From Dyella kyungheensis (GTDB lineage Bacteria > Pseudomonadota > Gammaproteobacteria > Xanthomonadales > Rhodanobacteraceae), in the NCBI RefSeq assembly GCF_016905005.1, contig NZ_JADIKC010000007.1, forward strand, positions 62,001-126,000: a stretch of DNA of 64,000 nt, read 5' to 3'. The notes below the pieces were generated by a model. The model saw nothing but the letters and a program-made list of their open reading frames with translations. It did not search any database and had not been told where the DNA came from. Both the position numbers and the translations under genes were made by a program. Positions 1-10,300 of this stretch are shown here, one piece after another (within the stretch, counting starts at the first letter, position 1; the number at the start of each line of letters is the position of its first letter).

Positions 1-63
1 ATGGAAATGTTCGAAGCGCTGGCGACGTGGCCAGCGCAGGGCAAGCGGCAACTGCGAAATCAT
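1..63 (-). CDS. hda: Hda, DnaA regulatory inactivator (N-terminal fragment)
   Basis: Only the first 21 codons lie in the window. They read MISQLPLALRWPRRQ and continue RFEHFH, which matches the conserved N-terminus of Hda (a QLPL clamp-binding motif followed by an LR.P..F. pattern). Hda binds the beta sliding clamp and promotes ATP hydrolysis by DnaA after initiation. The ATG overlaps the stop codon of the upstream membrane-protein gene by four bases (ATGA), so the two are translationally coupled. The AAA+ domain lies outside the window. The call rests on the short N-terminus and on the perM-hda neighbourhood known in xanthomonads. Confidence 0.75.
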   Translation of the reverse strand, partial: MISQLPLALRWPRRQRFEHFH

Positions 64-1247
64 GGGGGTGGTACTGCGTCCTTCTTGTTGCCTTTCTCGT
101 CGACGACCGTGCGGGTTTCCACTTCACCCCCCGGCGTATCGACGACCACATCCACTTCGGTGAGTACGGGATCGCCCGCGCCCTCCTCCATGTATAGATC
201 GCTTTGTCGGTAACGCTCCGCCAGATAGCGCAGCACCACCAGGATCACCGAGGCCGCCGGCAGCGCCAGCAGCACGCCCAGGAAGCCGAACAGGTAGCCA
301 CCCGCCAGCACGGCGAAAATCACCGCCACCGGATGCAGGCCGATCTTGTCTCCCACCAGCTGCGGCACCAGCACATAGCCTTCCAGCAACTGGCCCACGG
401 TGAAAATGCCCGCCACCAGCAACACGTGGGTCCAGTCGCCGTACTGCACCAACGCGGCGATCAGGGCCGAGCCGAAGCCCACGATGAAGCCCAGGTACGG
501 CACGAAACTGAGCAAGCCGGCGATCATACCGATCAGCGGGCCGACCGACAGCCCCATCAGCGTGAGCGCCACGCCATAGAAAATGCCCAGCGCCAGCATC
601 ACCAGCAGCTGGCCGCGCACGAAGGCGCCGAGCACGCTGTCCGCTTCGCGCGCGAGATGGGCCACGGTGGGCTCGATCGAACGCGGCAGGATGCTGTCGA
701 TCCACGCCACCAGGCGGTCCCAGTCGCGCAGCAGGTAGAACGCCACCACCGGAATCAGCACCATGTTGGTGAGCCACAGGATGACTCCCACGCTGGAGCG
801 GGAAATCTTGCCCAGCAGCACCGAGGCCGCGTTGCCGATCGAGCCCAGGTGATCCTTGATCTGTTGGATCAGGCGATCGGTGTCGAACGCGCGGGGATCG
901 AGATGCAGCTTGGCCTGCACCCACGGCAGGGCCGTATTGCGGGCCCATTCCACGTAATGCGGCATGTTTTCCACCAGATTGTCGATCTGGCGGGAAATCA
1001 GCGGAATCAGCAGGATCAGCGCGCCCACCGTCACCAGCAACAGCACGATGAAGACGATGCTCACCGCCAACGTGCGGCCCAGCCCCAGTCGCTGCAGCCG
1101 GTCGGCCAGCGGATCGCCCAGGTAGGCCAGCATGGCCGCCACGGCGAACGGCATCAGCACCGGCGCCAGCAGCCAGAACAGATAAAGGATGACCGCGGTG
1201 ATCGCGAGCATTTGCCAGCGGCGGGAGCTGTCAGGCGTCATCGACAT
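60..1247 (-). CDS. AI-2E family transporter / PerM-like permease
   Basis: A 395-residue polytopic membrane protein of the AI-2E exporter (PerM/TqsA/YhhT, UPF0118) family. It starts with two hydrophobic helices (residues about 12-42), then helix pairs at about 60-85 and 150-170, and a long hydrophobic C-terminal half containing GLLSFVPYLGFIVGFGSAL, typical of the family. The C-terminal 40 residues are hydrophilic and charged. The family includes autoinducer-2 and sodium/proton exporters, so the substrate cannot be named. It is transcribed with the DUF2066 gene upstream and overlaps hda downstream by 4 nt. Confidence 0.88.
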   Translation of the reverse strand: MSMTPDSSRRWQMLAITAVILYLFWLLAPVLMPFAVAAMLAYLGDPLADRLQRLGLGRTLAVSIVFIVLLLVTVGALILLIPLISRQIDNLVENMPHYVEWARNTALPWVQAKLHLDPRAFDTDRLIQQIKDHLGSIGNAASVLLGKISRSSVGVILWLTNMVLIPVVAFYLLRDWDRLVAWIDSILPRSIEPTVAHLAREADSVLGAFVRGQLLVMLALGIFYGVALTLMGLSVGPLIGMIAGLLSFVPYLGFIVGFGSALIAALVQYGDWTHVLLVAGIFTVGQLLEGYVLVPQLVGDKIGLHPVAVIFAVLAGGYLFGFLGVLLALPAASVILVVLRYLAERYRQSDLYMEEGAGDPVLTEVDVVVDTPGGEVETRTVVDEKGNKKDAVPPP

Positions 1248-1331
1248 GGCTCATCCCATGAGTTAGGCGGAAAGAAGCGCGCGCCGGATCCAGGCTGGCG
1301 CACGCATGTCGCGGCTTTCGCCGCGCTACGG

Positions 1332-2312
1332 TCAGTGGACCCAGCGCAGGCTGGCATCCGCATCGGTGTGAGAGTCGCCGCGCAGCAGGCGGCCACCGGC
1401 TGCGAGGCTGTTGGCCAGGGCATCCATCGGCAGGCCGGATTTCACCGAGAACAGCATGCCGTCGCCCTGCGCGCTGAGAGTGGTCACCTGGCGCACATTG
1501 GGATCGGCGCGCAACACCGCCACCAAGTTCGCGTAATCCATGGCCGAGTTGATCTGGGCGACCCACAGCTTGCCGTCGACCGTGGCCGAGCCGATCACAT
1601 TGAGCTGCTTGCCCAGGCGGTCCGCCAGGTTGTTGCCGGCATCGGTGAGCACGGCGGCGACGTTGGCGCCCTGCGTGTTCCACTTCTGCTGCGCGCCGCC
1701 CGAGACCAGCACCCAGTCCGCGGCATTGCCGTGCAGCTGGCCCAGCAACATCAGGCCGGTCTTGTACTGGCGCGCCATCGCGGCGACCTGGTCGGGCTCG
1801 GCGCTGGTCAGGTTGGGCGTATCGCCGGTCTTGGCCGGGTCGGCCAGCACGGTGCTGTAGCCCTTGGCCGCCACGGCCTGGGTCAGCGCCGCCAGCGCGT
1901 CGCGGGGGAGCACGCTGCCGTCCTCGGCACGTACCACCAGCAGCACCGGCGGACGCGAACCGCCGCCGGAGATGCCCATCTGGGACACGGCGCGCTGCAC
2001 CGCCGCCTGGTCGAAGGTCACCTGCAAGGCCATGCCGGTGGCGGCCCGCTGGTACTGATACTGCTGCACGATGCCGGAGGCGCCCTTGAGCACATCGGCG
2101 TAACCGGGCTTGCTGCTCAGGTCCTGGCCGCCCGAGGTGCGGGCCAGCACCTGCGCCAGGGCGTCGCCGAAGGCGCTGTCGCGGGCGGTCTCACTGGTAT
2201 CGGCCACGGCAACGACCACGGTGTACGGCGACACCTGCCCCTGCGCGTGCACGGACAGCAGCGGGGCAAGGCCCAGCATCAAACAAACGAGCAGCAGGCG
2301 GGTCAGGCGCAT
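1332..2312 (-). CDS. DUF2066 domain-containing exported protein
   Basis: About 326 residues. The start is set at the Met beginning MRLTRLLLVCLMLGLAPL, a clear signal peptide cleaved near VHAQ; the longer in-frame reading adds 20 residues with no export character. The mature part has the DUF2066 pattern (YTVVVAVADTSETARDSAFGDALAQVL, here split as a short description: a VxVxDxSxxxRxxAFxxAL segment). Members occur beside purM and perM in xanthomonads and pseudomonads; function unknown. The gene is divergent from purM and is read away from the inverted-repeat element at 2409-2682. Confidence 0.85.
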   Translation of the reverse strand: MRLTRLLLVCLMLGLAPLLSVHAQGQVSPYTVVVAVADTSETARDSAFGDALAQVLARTSGGQDLSSKPGYADVLKGASGIVQQYQYQRAATGMALQVTFDQAAVQRAVSQMGISGGGSRPPVLLVVRAEDGSVLPRDALAALTQAVAAKGYSTVLADPAKTGDTPNLTSAEPDQVAAMARQYKTGLMLLGQLHGNAADWVLVSGGAQQKWNTQGANVAAVLTDAGNNLADRLGKQLNVIGSATVDGKLWVAQINSAMDYANLVAVLRADPNVRQVTTLSAQGDGMLFSVKSGLPMDALANSLAAGGRLLRGDSHTDADASLRWVH

Positions 2313-2408
2313 GGGGAAGAAAATCCGGTGGGGCACGCTGGGAGTCTGCCCAATCCGCTCGGTAGCGTCCATCGAAGGCGTCAGGCTTCGCGGCTGCCGC
2401 TCAGGAAA

Positions 2409-2682
2409 CTAGGGATGCTTTGAGCTATTCCGCATGGGTGGCATGACTCCAGAGAGTCCGCAGGGCGTGAGGCGTGTCGCAGCCCAGGCTGGCCGCCTGG
2501 GCAAGACGCGCATCGCGCCCTGCGGACTCTCTGGAGATCACCCGAAGGGCCGGTTCTGCCAGGCCGCAGCTGGGCGCCGCGCCGACTCGACAGGCAGCCA
2601 GCCTGCCTTCGTCGTCGCAACACCCAGCTGCGGCCTGGCAGAACCGGTGACGCCCATGCGGAATAACTCAAAGCATCCCTAG
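2409..2682. repeat. cloverleaf-like composite inverted-repeat element
   Basis: The outer arms 2409-2440 and 2651-2682 are 32 nt long and complementary at 30 positions; both ends read CTAGGGATGC inward. Between them lie two perfect stems: 21 bp (2447-2467 with 2516-2536) and 25 bp (2550-2574 with 2623-2647). Each has a smaller hairpin near its tip (2482-2489 with 2495-2502; 2592-2597 with 2603-2608). A single strand would fold into an outer stem carrying two long hairpins. It fills the space between the divergent DUF2066 and purM genes. It may be a MITE-like mobile repeat or a structured RNA; the sequence alone does not decide. Confidence 0.85.
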
Positions 2683-2728
2683 GCTCCACGCTGCTACAAT
2701 TTGACGTTTCCTACGCCGGGTTGCCCCC

Positions 2729-3757
2729 ATGTCCGACGCTCTCACCTACCGCGCCGCTGGCGTCGATATCGACGCGGGCAATGCCGTGGTCGAACGCATC
2801 AAGCCGCTGGTCAAGCGCACCTCCCGCCCCGAAGTGATGGGTGGCCTGGGCGGTTTCGGCGGCCTGTTCGACCTGTCGGGCAAGTACAAGGAGCCGGTGC
2901 TGGTGTCCGGTACCGACGGCGTGGGCACCAAGCTGAAGCTGGCCCAGCAGCTGGGCCGCCACGACACGATCGGCATCGACCTAGTCGGCATGTGCGTGAA
3001 CGACGTGCTGGTGCAAGGCGCCGAGCCGCTGTTCTTCCTCGACTACTTCGCCACCGGCAAGCTGGACGTGGACACCACCGTGGCCGTGGTCGGCGGCATC
3101 GCCAAGGGCTGCGAGCTGGCCGGCTGCGCGCTGATCGGCGGCGAGACGGCCGAAATGCCGGACATGTATCCGCCCGGCGAATACGACCTCGGCGGCTTCA
3201 CCGTCGGCGCCGTCGAAAAGTCGCAGCTGCTCAGCGGCAACGACATCGTGGCCGGCGACGTGATCCTTGGCGTGGCCTCTTCCGGTCCGCACTCCAACGG
3301 TTACTCGCTGATCCGCAAGATCCTGGAGCGCGCTGGCAATCCGCTGGAGCTGGACCTCGGCGGCGTCACCCTGGCCGACGCGCTGATGGCGCCCACCACC
3401 ATCTACGTGAAGCCGATGCTGGATCTGCTGAAGAACCAGCCGGTGCACGGCATGGCCCATATCACCGGCGGCGGTTTGAAGGAAAACATCATCCGCGTGG
3501 TGCCGGAAAACCTCGGCATCCAGCTCGATGCATCCGCCATCGTGTTGCCGCCGGTGTTCGAGTGGCTGATGCGCGAAGGCAACGTGGCGCGGGAAGAAAT
3601 GTGGCGCACCTTCAATTGCGGCGTGGGCTTCACGGTGATCCTGCCGCGCGACGCCGTGAGCGGTGCCAGCGAGCTGCTGGCCAAGCACGGCCTGAGCAGT
3701 TCGGTGATCGGCGAGATCGTGCCCGCGCAGGGCGACGAGCGCGTCCACATCGGCTGA
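2729..3757 (+). CDS. purM: Phosphoribosylformylglycinamidine cyclo-ligase (AIR synthetase)
   Basis: PurM, 342 residues, the usual length. It closes formylglycinamidine ribonucleotide to aminoimidazole ribonucleotide with ATP, step five of purine synthesis. Visible family motifs are the N-terminal [12 protein letters not shown], the nucleotide-binding [12 protein letters not shown] near residue 54, [11 protein letters not shown] near 142 and [14 protein letters not shown] near 190, followed by [11 protein letters not shown]. It begins an operon with purN, which starts four bases after its stop. The start is only about 46 bp from the edge of the composite inverted repeat, so the purM promoter must overlap or abut that element. 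Confidence 0.97.
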   Translation: MSDALTYRAAGVDIDAGNAVVERIKPLVKRTSRPEVMGGLGGFGGLFDLSGKYKEPVLVSGTDGVGTKLKLAQQLGRHDTIGIDLVGMCVNDVLVQGAEPLFFLDYFATGKLDVDTTVAVVGGIAKGCELAGCALIGGETAEMPDMYPPGEYDLGGFTVGAVEKSQLLSGNDIVAGDVILGVASSGPHSNGYSLIRKILERAGNPLELDLGGVTLADALMAPTTIYVKPMLDLLKNQPVHGMAHITGGGLKENIIRVVPENLGIQLDASAIVLPPVFEWLMREGNVAREEMWRTFNCGVGFTVILPRDAVSGASELLAKHGLSSSVIGEIVPAQGDERVHIG

Positions 3758-3761
3758 ACCC

Positions 3762-4430
3762 GTGACTGCACCGCGTCTTCGCGTTGCCGTGCTCGCGTCC
3801 GGGCGCGGCAGCAACCTGCAAGCCTTGATCGTCGCCCGCGATGCGGGCGCGCTGCCGGTCGACTTCGTCGTGGTCGGCAGCGACAAGACCAACGCAGGCG
3901 CATTGCAGCTCGCCAAGGATGCCGGCATTCCCACCTTCACGCTGAAGGCCAAGGATTTCGCCAGTCGCCGCGACTTCGACCTGGAACTGTTCCGCCGGCT
4001 CGATGCCAGCGGTGCGCAGGTGCTGGTGCTCGCTGGCTTCATGCGCATCATCGACGGCGAGGCGCTGTCGCCGTGGGTCGGGCGCATGATCAATATTCAT
4101 CCGTCCCTGCTGCCGAAATACCGGGGCCTGCACACGCACCAGCGCGCACTGGAAGCCGGCGATGAGGAACATGGCGCCAGCGTCCACTACGTGACAGCCG
4201 AACTCGATGGCGGTCCCGTGATCGCGCAGGCCCGCATCAGCATCCGGGACGGCGACGACGAGGCGATACTGGCCCAGCGCCTGCTCACCTTCGAGCATCA
4301 GTTGCTGCCCTCGGTGCTCAAGCTGATGGCCGAAGGACGTCTGGCGCTGGTCGCACCGAACCGCGTGGCGCTGGACGGCAAGCTGCTCGATGCGCCGCTG
4401 CAACTGCGCCACGGCAGTTTGGTTGACTGA
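3762..4430 (+). CDS. purN: Phosphoribosylglycinamide formyltransferase
   Basis: PurN, 222 residues from a GTG start four bases after the purM stop. It transfers a formyl group from 10-formyltetrahydrofolate to GAR in step three of purine synthesis. It shows the phosphate-binding loop SGRGSNLQAL at the N-terminus, the catalytic Asn/His region INIHPSLLPKYRGLHTH, and HGASVHYVTAELDGGPVI with the catalytic Asp. Length and motifs are complete. It is co-transcribed with purM; the DUF3108 gene follows after 54 bp and may belong to the same unit. Confidence 0.97.
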   Translation: MTAPRLRVAVLASGRGSNLQALIVARDAGALPVDFVVVGSDKTNAGALQLAKDAGIPTFTLKAKDFASRRDFDLELFRRLDASGAQVLVLAGFMRIIDGEALSPWVGRMINIHPSLLPKYRGLHTHQRALEAGDEEHGASVHYVTAELDGGPVIAQARISIRDGDDEAILAQRLLTFEHQLLPSVLKLMAEGRLALVAPNRVALDGKLLDAPLQLRHGSLVD

Positions 4431-4484
4431 GCGCCCGCGGGCTCTCTACAAGTCGTTCAGGATCGGCCCGTAGACTGAGGTCCC

Positions 4485-5204
4485 ATGACCTCATCCCATT
4501 CCCTCCGCACGTTCGCTGCCGGTCTCGCACTGGCCCTCTCAACGACGGCGGCCTTCGCTGCCACGCCCACGCCGACGCCGTTCACCGCGACCTATCAGGT
4601 CTCGCAGGGCGGCCAGGTGATCGGCGAAGCGGTGGTCACGCTCAAGCCCGCCGGCAACGGCCAATGGGTGTACAGCAACCAGATCAAGGGAACCGGCGGC
4701 ATCGCTGCGGCGCTTGGCGCCAACTCGAACGAAACCACCACCTTCCGCTGGAACAACGGTGCGCCCGAAACCGTCAGCTATGACTACAAGATGGACGCCG
4801 GTTTCAAGAATAAGCAGCGCCACACCGAGGTGAACTGGAGCAGCAACCAGGTCACGGTGGACGAAGGCAAGGGACCGATGACCTACGCCAGCGCGCCCGG
4901 CCTGGTCGATCGCAACACCACCTCGTACGCGCTTGGCCTCGCCCTGCGCGCCGGCAAGCAATCGGTATCGCTGCCGGTCGCGGTGAAGCGCAATGTCGAG
5001 ACACAGGAGTTCAAGGTCACCGGCAAGGACGCGGTGAAAGTGCCGGCCGGCAGCTTCCAGACCGAACGCGTGGTGCGCAGCGGCGACGAGAAAACCTTCA
5101 GCGCGTGGTACGCGCCGCAGAAATATCCGGTGCCGGTGAAGTTGTCGCAGAGCGACGGCGGTAATCTGGAACTGCAGCTGGTCAGTTACAAGAGCGGCAA
5201 CTGA
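4485..5204 (+). CDS. DUF3108 domain-containing exported protein
   Basis: 239 residues with a signal peptide (hydrophobic run ending AFAATP near residue 25). The mature protein matches the DUF3108 pattern: an opening PFTATYQVSQGGQVIGEA, central beta-rich segments, and a late FSAWYAPQKYPVPVKL. The family is periplasmic and predicted to be a beta-barrel-like fold; no biochemical role is established. It commonly follows purN in xanthomonads, which supports the call but does not indicate a function. Confidence 0.85.
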   Translation: MTSSHSLRTFAAGLALALSTTAAFAATPTPTPFTATYQVSQGGQVIGEAVVTLKPAGNGQWVYSNQIKGTGGIAAALGANSNETTTFRWNNGAPETVSYDYKMDAGFKNKQRHTEVNWSSNQVTVDEGKGPMTYASAPGLVDRNTTSYALGLALRAGKQSVSLPVAVKRNVETQEFKVTGKDAVKVPAGSFQTERVVRSGDEKTFSAWYAPQKYPVPVKLSQSDGGNLELQLVSYKSGN

Positions 5205-5217
5205 CCGCTTCTTCGAT

Positions 5218-5252
5218 GGATGCGGCGAGCGCGCGACTCGCTGGTCGCATCC
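5218..5252 (+). terminator. possible hairpin terminator after the DUF3108 gene
   Basis: Arms 5218-5224 and 5246-5252 (GGATGCG with CGCATCC) enclose inner arms 5225-5229 and 5237-5241 (GCGAG with CTCGC). There is no clear T run after it, so it is a weak candidate for factor-independent termination. Confidence 0.3.
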
Positions 5253-5353
5253 GCATCGTTCGACAGTTTCTTGCGAAGCTGAGCCCGCCCCTCGGCTTCT
5301 TCCCGATCGCTTCGGCGCGGAAAACTCTTGCTCAAATTCGAACCTGAGCGACC

Positions 5354-5426
5354 CGTCAACCCCCAAAAAAGTTGACGCGCGTCACACTTCTCGAGAGGCG
5401 ACATGAAAATCAGGTAAATCTGATTT
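5354..5426. promoter_or_regulatory. palindromes upstream of the tpsB gene
   Basis: The 426-bp gap between the DUF3108 gene and tpsB holds no convincing gene. It does hold two short inverted repeats: CGTCAAC (5354-5360) with GTTGACG (5371-5377), and AAATCAG (5407-5413) with CTGATTT (5420-5426). The TTGACG at 5372-5377 could be a -35 box. These are plausible operator or promoter sites for the secretion locus, inferred from symmetry only. Confidence 0.35.
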
Positions 5427-5630
5427 CCACCGCCGCTCCCACCCCATAGCCTTTATCGATTACGGCACCCGCCGGCCTCATGCCATGCATTGGCGAATCC
5501 CCGCGCCCAATGACGGCTACGCGTGACAGGGCACGCATCGAGTTCCTCCGGGTCGCCCCTTTCTGGCTTTGATCAAGGATGCGAGGACAGCGCTGCAGGC
5601 GCGGGCTCGTGTCCGTTTTGAGGTGAGTGC

Positions 5631-7337
5631 GTGATTCAGGGAACGAAGACTTTTGGGCCATGGCTGGCCTTGGCACTCGGCTGCCTTCCGATAACCGGTG
5701 TACTGGCGCAATCGGCCGATACCGCGACGCAGGAACTCCTGCGCCAGCAGGAACGCGAACGCGCCCTGCGCGAGCAGCAGCAGAGCACGCCGGATGTGCG
5801 CCTGTCAGCGCCCGTGCAAGCGCAGGTCGAACGCATTCCCGCCGACGAGGCACCGTGCTTCCCCATTCGATCCATCCGCCTGGACGGCGATGACGCGTCG
5901 GCGTTTGCGTGGGCGGTCAAGGCAGCCGATGTGCCGCACGATCCTGCGACTGGCCGCTGCCTCGGTACGCGCGGCGTCAACGTGGTGATGAAGCGCATCC
6001 AGAATGCCATCGTCGCGCGCGGCTATGTCACGACGCGGGTCGTGGCCAAGCCTCAGGATCTCAATGCCGGCATCCTGACGCTTACCGTCATTCCCGGCCG
6101 CATTCGTGCAATCCGCTTCGCACCGGGCGTGGACGTCCGCGCCACCTCGTGGCGCGATGCCCTGCCCGCGCGCCCTGGCGACCTGCTCAACCTGCGCGAC
6201 ATCGAACAAGCGCTGGAAAACTTCAAGCGCGTGCCGACGGCAGACGCGGACATCAAGATCGTGCCCGCCGATGGCGATGCGCAGGCCGGCGAAAGCGATC
6301 TGCTGATCGTGTGGAAGCAGTCCTCGCGCATGCGCCTGGCCTTCTCGCTCGACGATTCAGGCAGCAAGGGCACCGGCAAGGTGCAAGGCGGCACCACCCT
6401 GTCGCTGGACAATCTGCTGACGTGGAACGACCTTTTCTACGCCAACCTGGGCCAGGACGTGCTCGATGGCGACCGCAAAGGCACGCGCAACTACACGGTT
6501 CACTACGACGTGCCCTACGGCTACTGGCAGTTGGGAGCCACCGCCAGCAGCTACGCCTATCACCAGACCGTGGCGGGCTACCAGCAGAACTACGTTTACA
6601 GCGGCACCAGCCACAACGCCGACGTGCGGCTCAGCCGCATGCTCTATCGCAACGCCACCATCAAGCTGAGCGCCTACGCGCGTGCATGGGAGCGCGACTC
6701 CAACAACTTCGTCGATGACACGGAAGTGCTGGTGCAACGCCGCCGCCAAGGTGGCTGGGAAGCAGGTTTCACCTATAAGCAATTCATCGGCGCAGCCACG
6801 CTCGACGCCGACGCCGCGTATCGCCGGGGTACCGGTGCCTTCAATGCGCTACACGCGCCGGAAGAGGCCTTCAACGAAGGTACCTCGCGTTCGGAAGTCG
6901 TCACCGCCGACGCGCAGCTCACGCTGCCATTCCAACTCGGCAATCAACGCTTTCGCTACATCGGCAGCTGGCGCGCGCAATGGAGCCAGACGCCCCTGGT
7001 GCCGCAGGACCGCTTCGCCATCGGCGGCCGATACACCGTGCGCGGCTTCGACGGCGAACTGCAACTCAGCGGCGATCGCGGCTGGTTGATCCGCAACGAC
7101 CTCGGCTGGACGGTGGGTGGCGGTCAAGAATTGTACCTGGGTGCCGATATCGGCCATGTCGGCGGCCCGCCGACCGCAGAGGAACTCGGCCAGACCCTGG
7201 TAGGCGCCGCGCTCGGACTGCGCGGCGGCTGGCACGGCTGGGCGTGGGATGTGTTTGTCGGCGCGCCGATCAGCAAGCCGCACGGCTATCCCACTGCCAA
7301 TCCCACCACTGGCTTCAGTCTGAACTGGTCGTTCTGA
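5631..7337 (+). CDS. Two-partner secretion outer-membrane transporter (TpsB, ShlB/FhaC/HecB/CdiB family)
   Basis: 568 residues from a GTG start with an upstream GAGGTGAG ribosome site. A signal peptide (cleaved near VLAQSA) precedes a coiled, Gln/Arg-rich linker, then a POTRA region (residues about 75-160, including a conserved Cys pair in APCFPIRSIRLDG...GRCLG) and a second POTRA-like segment, then a C-terminal beta barrel. The barrel carries the family motif YTVRGFDGE near residue 470 and ends in the aromatic residue of NWSF. It would export the adjacent large TpsA protein across the outer membrane. The spacing of 61 bp to tpsA supports an operon. Confidence 0.95.
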   Translation: MIQGTKTFGPWLALALGCLPITGVLAQSADTATQELLRQQERERALREQQQSTPDVRLSAPVQAQVERIPADEAPCFPIRSIRLDGDDASAFAWAVKAADVPHDPATGRCLGTRGVNVVMKRIQNAIVARGYVTTRVVAKPQDLNAGILTLTVIPGRIRAIRFAPGVDVRATSWRDALPARPGDLLNLRDIEQALENFKRVPTADADIKIVPADGDAQAGESDLLIVWKQSSRMRLAFSLDDSGSKGTGKVQGGTTLSLDNLLTWNDLFYANLGQDVLDGDRKGTRNYTVHYDVPYGYWQLGATASSYAYHQTVAGYQQNYVYSGTSHNADVRLSRMLYRNATIKLSAYARAWERDSNNFVDDTEVLVQRRRQGGWEAGFTYKQFIGAATLDADAAYRRGTGAFNALHAPEEAFNEGTSRSEVVTADAQLTLPFQLGNQRFRYIGSWRAQWSQTPLVPQDRFAIGGRYTVRGFDGELQLSGDRGWLIRNDLGWTVGGGQELYLGADIGHVGGPPTAEELGQTLVGAALGLRGGWHGWAWDVFVGAPISKPHGYPTANPTTGFSLNWSF

Positions 7338-7398
7338 CCGAGCCCAGCTGGCTGCTCTTTGTTGTTTGCCCGTTGATTCGTTTTCAAGGAAGTTTCGA

Positions 7399-10300
7399 AT
7401 GAACAAGCACCTCTATCGCATCGTCTTCAACCACGCACTGGGGCTGTTCCAGGCAGTGTCGGAGCTGGTGCGTCGACCAGGGCGCGGCGCCTCGGCAAGC
7501 GATGGCATCGTTGCGGCAGCGGTACGCCCGGTCAGCCTGAGTCTATGGATCGCCTTTGGCTGGATCGGCCTGGCGTCCGTTGCCACTGCTGGCCAGATCG
7601 CCTCCGATCCGAACGCGCCAGGCAACCAGCGTCCCACCGTGATGGGTTCGCCCAACGTGGCGCCGGTGATCAACATCACCACGCCGAGCAAGGCGGGCGT
7701 GAGCCGCAACACGTACAGCGACTTCAATGTCGACGACACCGGTGCGGTGCTCAACAACTCGCGTACCAACACCACCACGCAACTGGCGGGCAGTGTCGCT
7801 GGCAATCCGTGGCTGGCCACGGGCACTGCCAAGATCATCCTCAATGAAGTCACCGGGCCGAACCCCAGTGCGTTGAACGGCTACATCGAAGTCGCCGGCG
7901 ATCGTGCGCAGGTGATCGTCGCCAATCCAGCCGGCATCAGCTGCGATGGCTGCGGCGTGATCAACGCCAACCGCTTCACGCTGACCACCGGCACACCGAT
8001 GCTCACCAATGGCGCATTGGACGGCTATCGCGTCACCGGCGGCACCATTCAAATCAACGGCAAGGGACTGGACGCGAGCCGCGCCGACTACGCCGACATC
8101 ATTGCACGCGCCGTGCAAGTGAATGGCGGTATCTGGGCGCCGCAGTTGCAAGTCACCACGGGCACCAACCAGGTCAACGTGGACCAGTCGCAGGTCACGG
8201 CTATCGCCGCCTCGGGTGAGAAGCCCACGCTCGCGCTCGACGTCAGCGCGCTGGGCGGCATGTACGCCAACAAGATCGTGCTGCTGGGTACCGAGAACGG
8301 CGTCGGCGCACGCAATGCAGGCACCATTGGCGCCTCCGCGGGCGACCTCGTCGTTACGCAGGACGGGCGACTGGAAAACACCGGCAACCTTCAGTCGCAG
8401 GCCAATACGCAGATCGCTGCCACGGGCGGCGTGACGAATGCGGGCACGATCAGTGCGTCGCGCGAACTCGACCTCACCACGCCTGCCGACATCGACAACA
8501 GCAACGGCAACATCAATGCCGCGCGCATCGCCGTGGATGCGGCATCGCTGCGCAACGCCGGCGGCACCATCGCGCAGACCGGCTCGCAGGGCATGACGCT
8601 GAACGCGGGTGCGCTGTCCAACCGCAACGGTGGGCGCATTGGTGCCACCGAGCCGGCGACGGACGATGGCGGATCGACGAGCACACCGAGCGGCGGCAAC
8701 GACGGCAGCAGCACTGGCGGAAGTAACAACTCTGCAGGTAGCAGCGGCGGCGCACCTGCCGGTGGAACCGGCACGCCCACCACGCCCATCGCACCGCTGG
8801 CCGACGGCGTGCTGCACATCAGCGGCCTGCTCGACAACGACGGTGGGCGCATCAACGCCGCCGCCGGTTTCGATCTTGCCAGCAGCACCGGCCTCGCCAA
8901 CGACGGCGGTCAACTGGAACTGCGCCAGCTCACCCTGAGCGGCGGCGACCTGAGCAACCGCGGCGGCACGCTGACCATCGATGGCGCGTCCACCATCCAC
9001 GCCAACCAGATCACCAACGACAGCGGCACACTGAGCTTCGCCCAGGCGGCGGCGATCGATGCGCAAGGCCTTTCCAACCGCAGCGGAACCTTCACGCTGG
9101 CCGATACCGCGCCCATGACGCTGAGCGTGGCTGGCACGCTCGACAACACTGGCGGCACCCTGGCCACCAACGCCGCGTCCTTCGCGCTCAACGCGGGCAC
9201 CCTCACCAATCAGGGCGGCGTCATCGAGCACGCCGGGACCGATGGCCTGAGCATTCGCACGGATGCGCTGGACGGCGCCGGCGGCAAGATCCTCACTGCC
9301 GGCGCGGTATCGCTTGCGGCCGGTGCGGTGAACCACCAGAACGCCACGCTGAGTGCCACGCAAGTGACGCTCGATGCCACCAGCCTCGACAACCGAGGCG
9401 GCATCATCAGCGCCTCCGGTGCCGGTGCCAACGCCTTGCAAGTGACGGGCGCCTTCGACAATAGCGACGGCGGCACCATCCAGACCAACGGCGACCTCGC
9501 TCTTTCGGCGGCGACGTTCGGCAACGCGCACGGCACCGTGCAACAGTCGGGCACGGGCACGCTGAGCGTTCATGCCGATACGCTCAACGGCGCAGGAGGC
9601 ACGCTCGCGAGCAATGGCGCACTGACACTTGCGGGCAACGCTATCGATCTCAGTCAGGCCAGCACGGTCGCCAACACGCTGGCGATCGATGCGGGCACGC
9701 TCAGCACCGCCGGCGGTAGCTTGCAAGCTGCCGCGACCGATGCGCTGAACGTGCGTGCCAGCGGCACCTGGGACAACACCGGCGGCACCGTGGTCAGCAA
9801 TGGCGCGTTGAACATCCAGGCGGCGGCGCTCAACAACACCCAGGGCACGTTGAGCGCGGCCGGCACGGGTACCACGCAGGTCACCGTCACGAATGCCTTC
9901 ACCAACAGCCACGGCATCCTCGCCGCCAACGGCGCCACCACGGTACAAGCGGGCGATCTGATCAATCAGGGCGGCACGCTGCAAGCCGCCAATGCGCCGC
10001 TCTCGGTGACCGCCAGCGGCTTGCTCGACAACAGCCTGCAAGGTCTTCTCGCCAGCGGTGGCGATCTCTCCCTCACCGCCACCACGCTCGACAACACGCA
10101 AGGCGTAGTCCAGCACACCGGCCAGGGCAACGCGACCATTCGCGCCGCCGCCTTGAACGGCCACGGCGGCACGATCGTCAGCAACGGCACGCTCACGCTG
10201 ACCGGCAGCACTACCGACCTCAGCGGCGGCACCACGCAGGCGCAGCACATCAGCGTCGATACGGGCAACCTCAGCACAGCCGGCGGCAGCCTGGTGGCGC

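Noticed and set aside
204-2423. 739-residue plus-strand open frame
   Set aside because: Gln/His/Arg-rich mirror of perM and the DUF2066 gene; no family match, no ribosome site.
2381-2689. 102-residue minus-strand frame across the inverted-repeat element
   Set aside because: It reads through all stems; composition is that of the repeat, with no coding signal.
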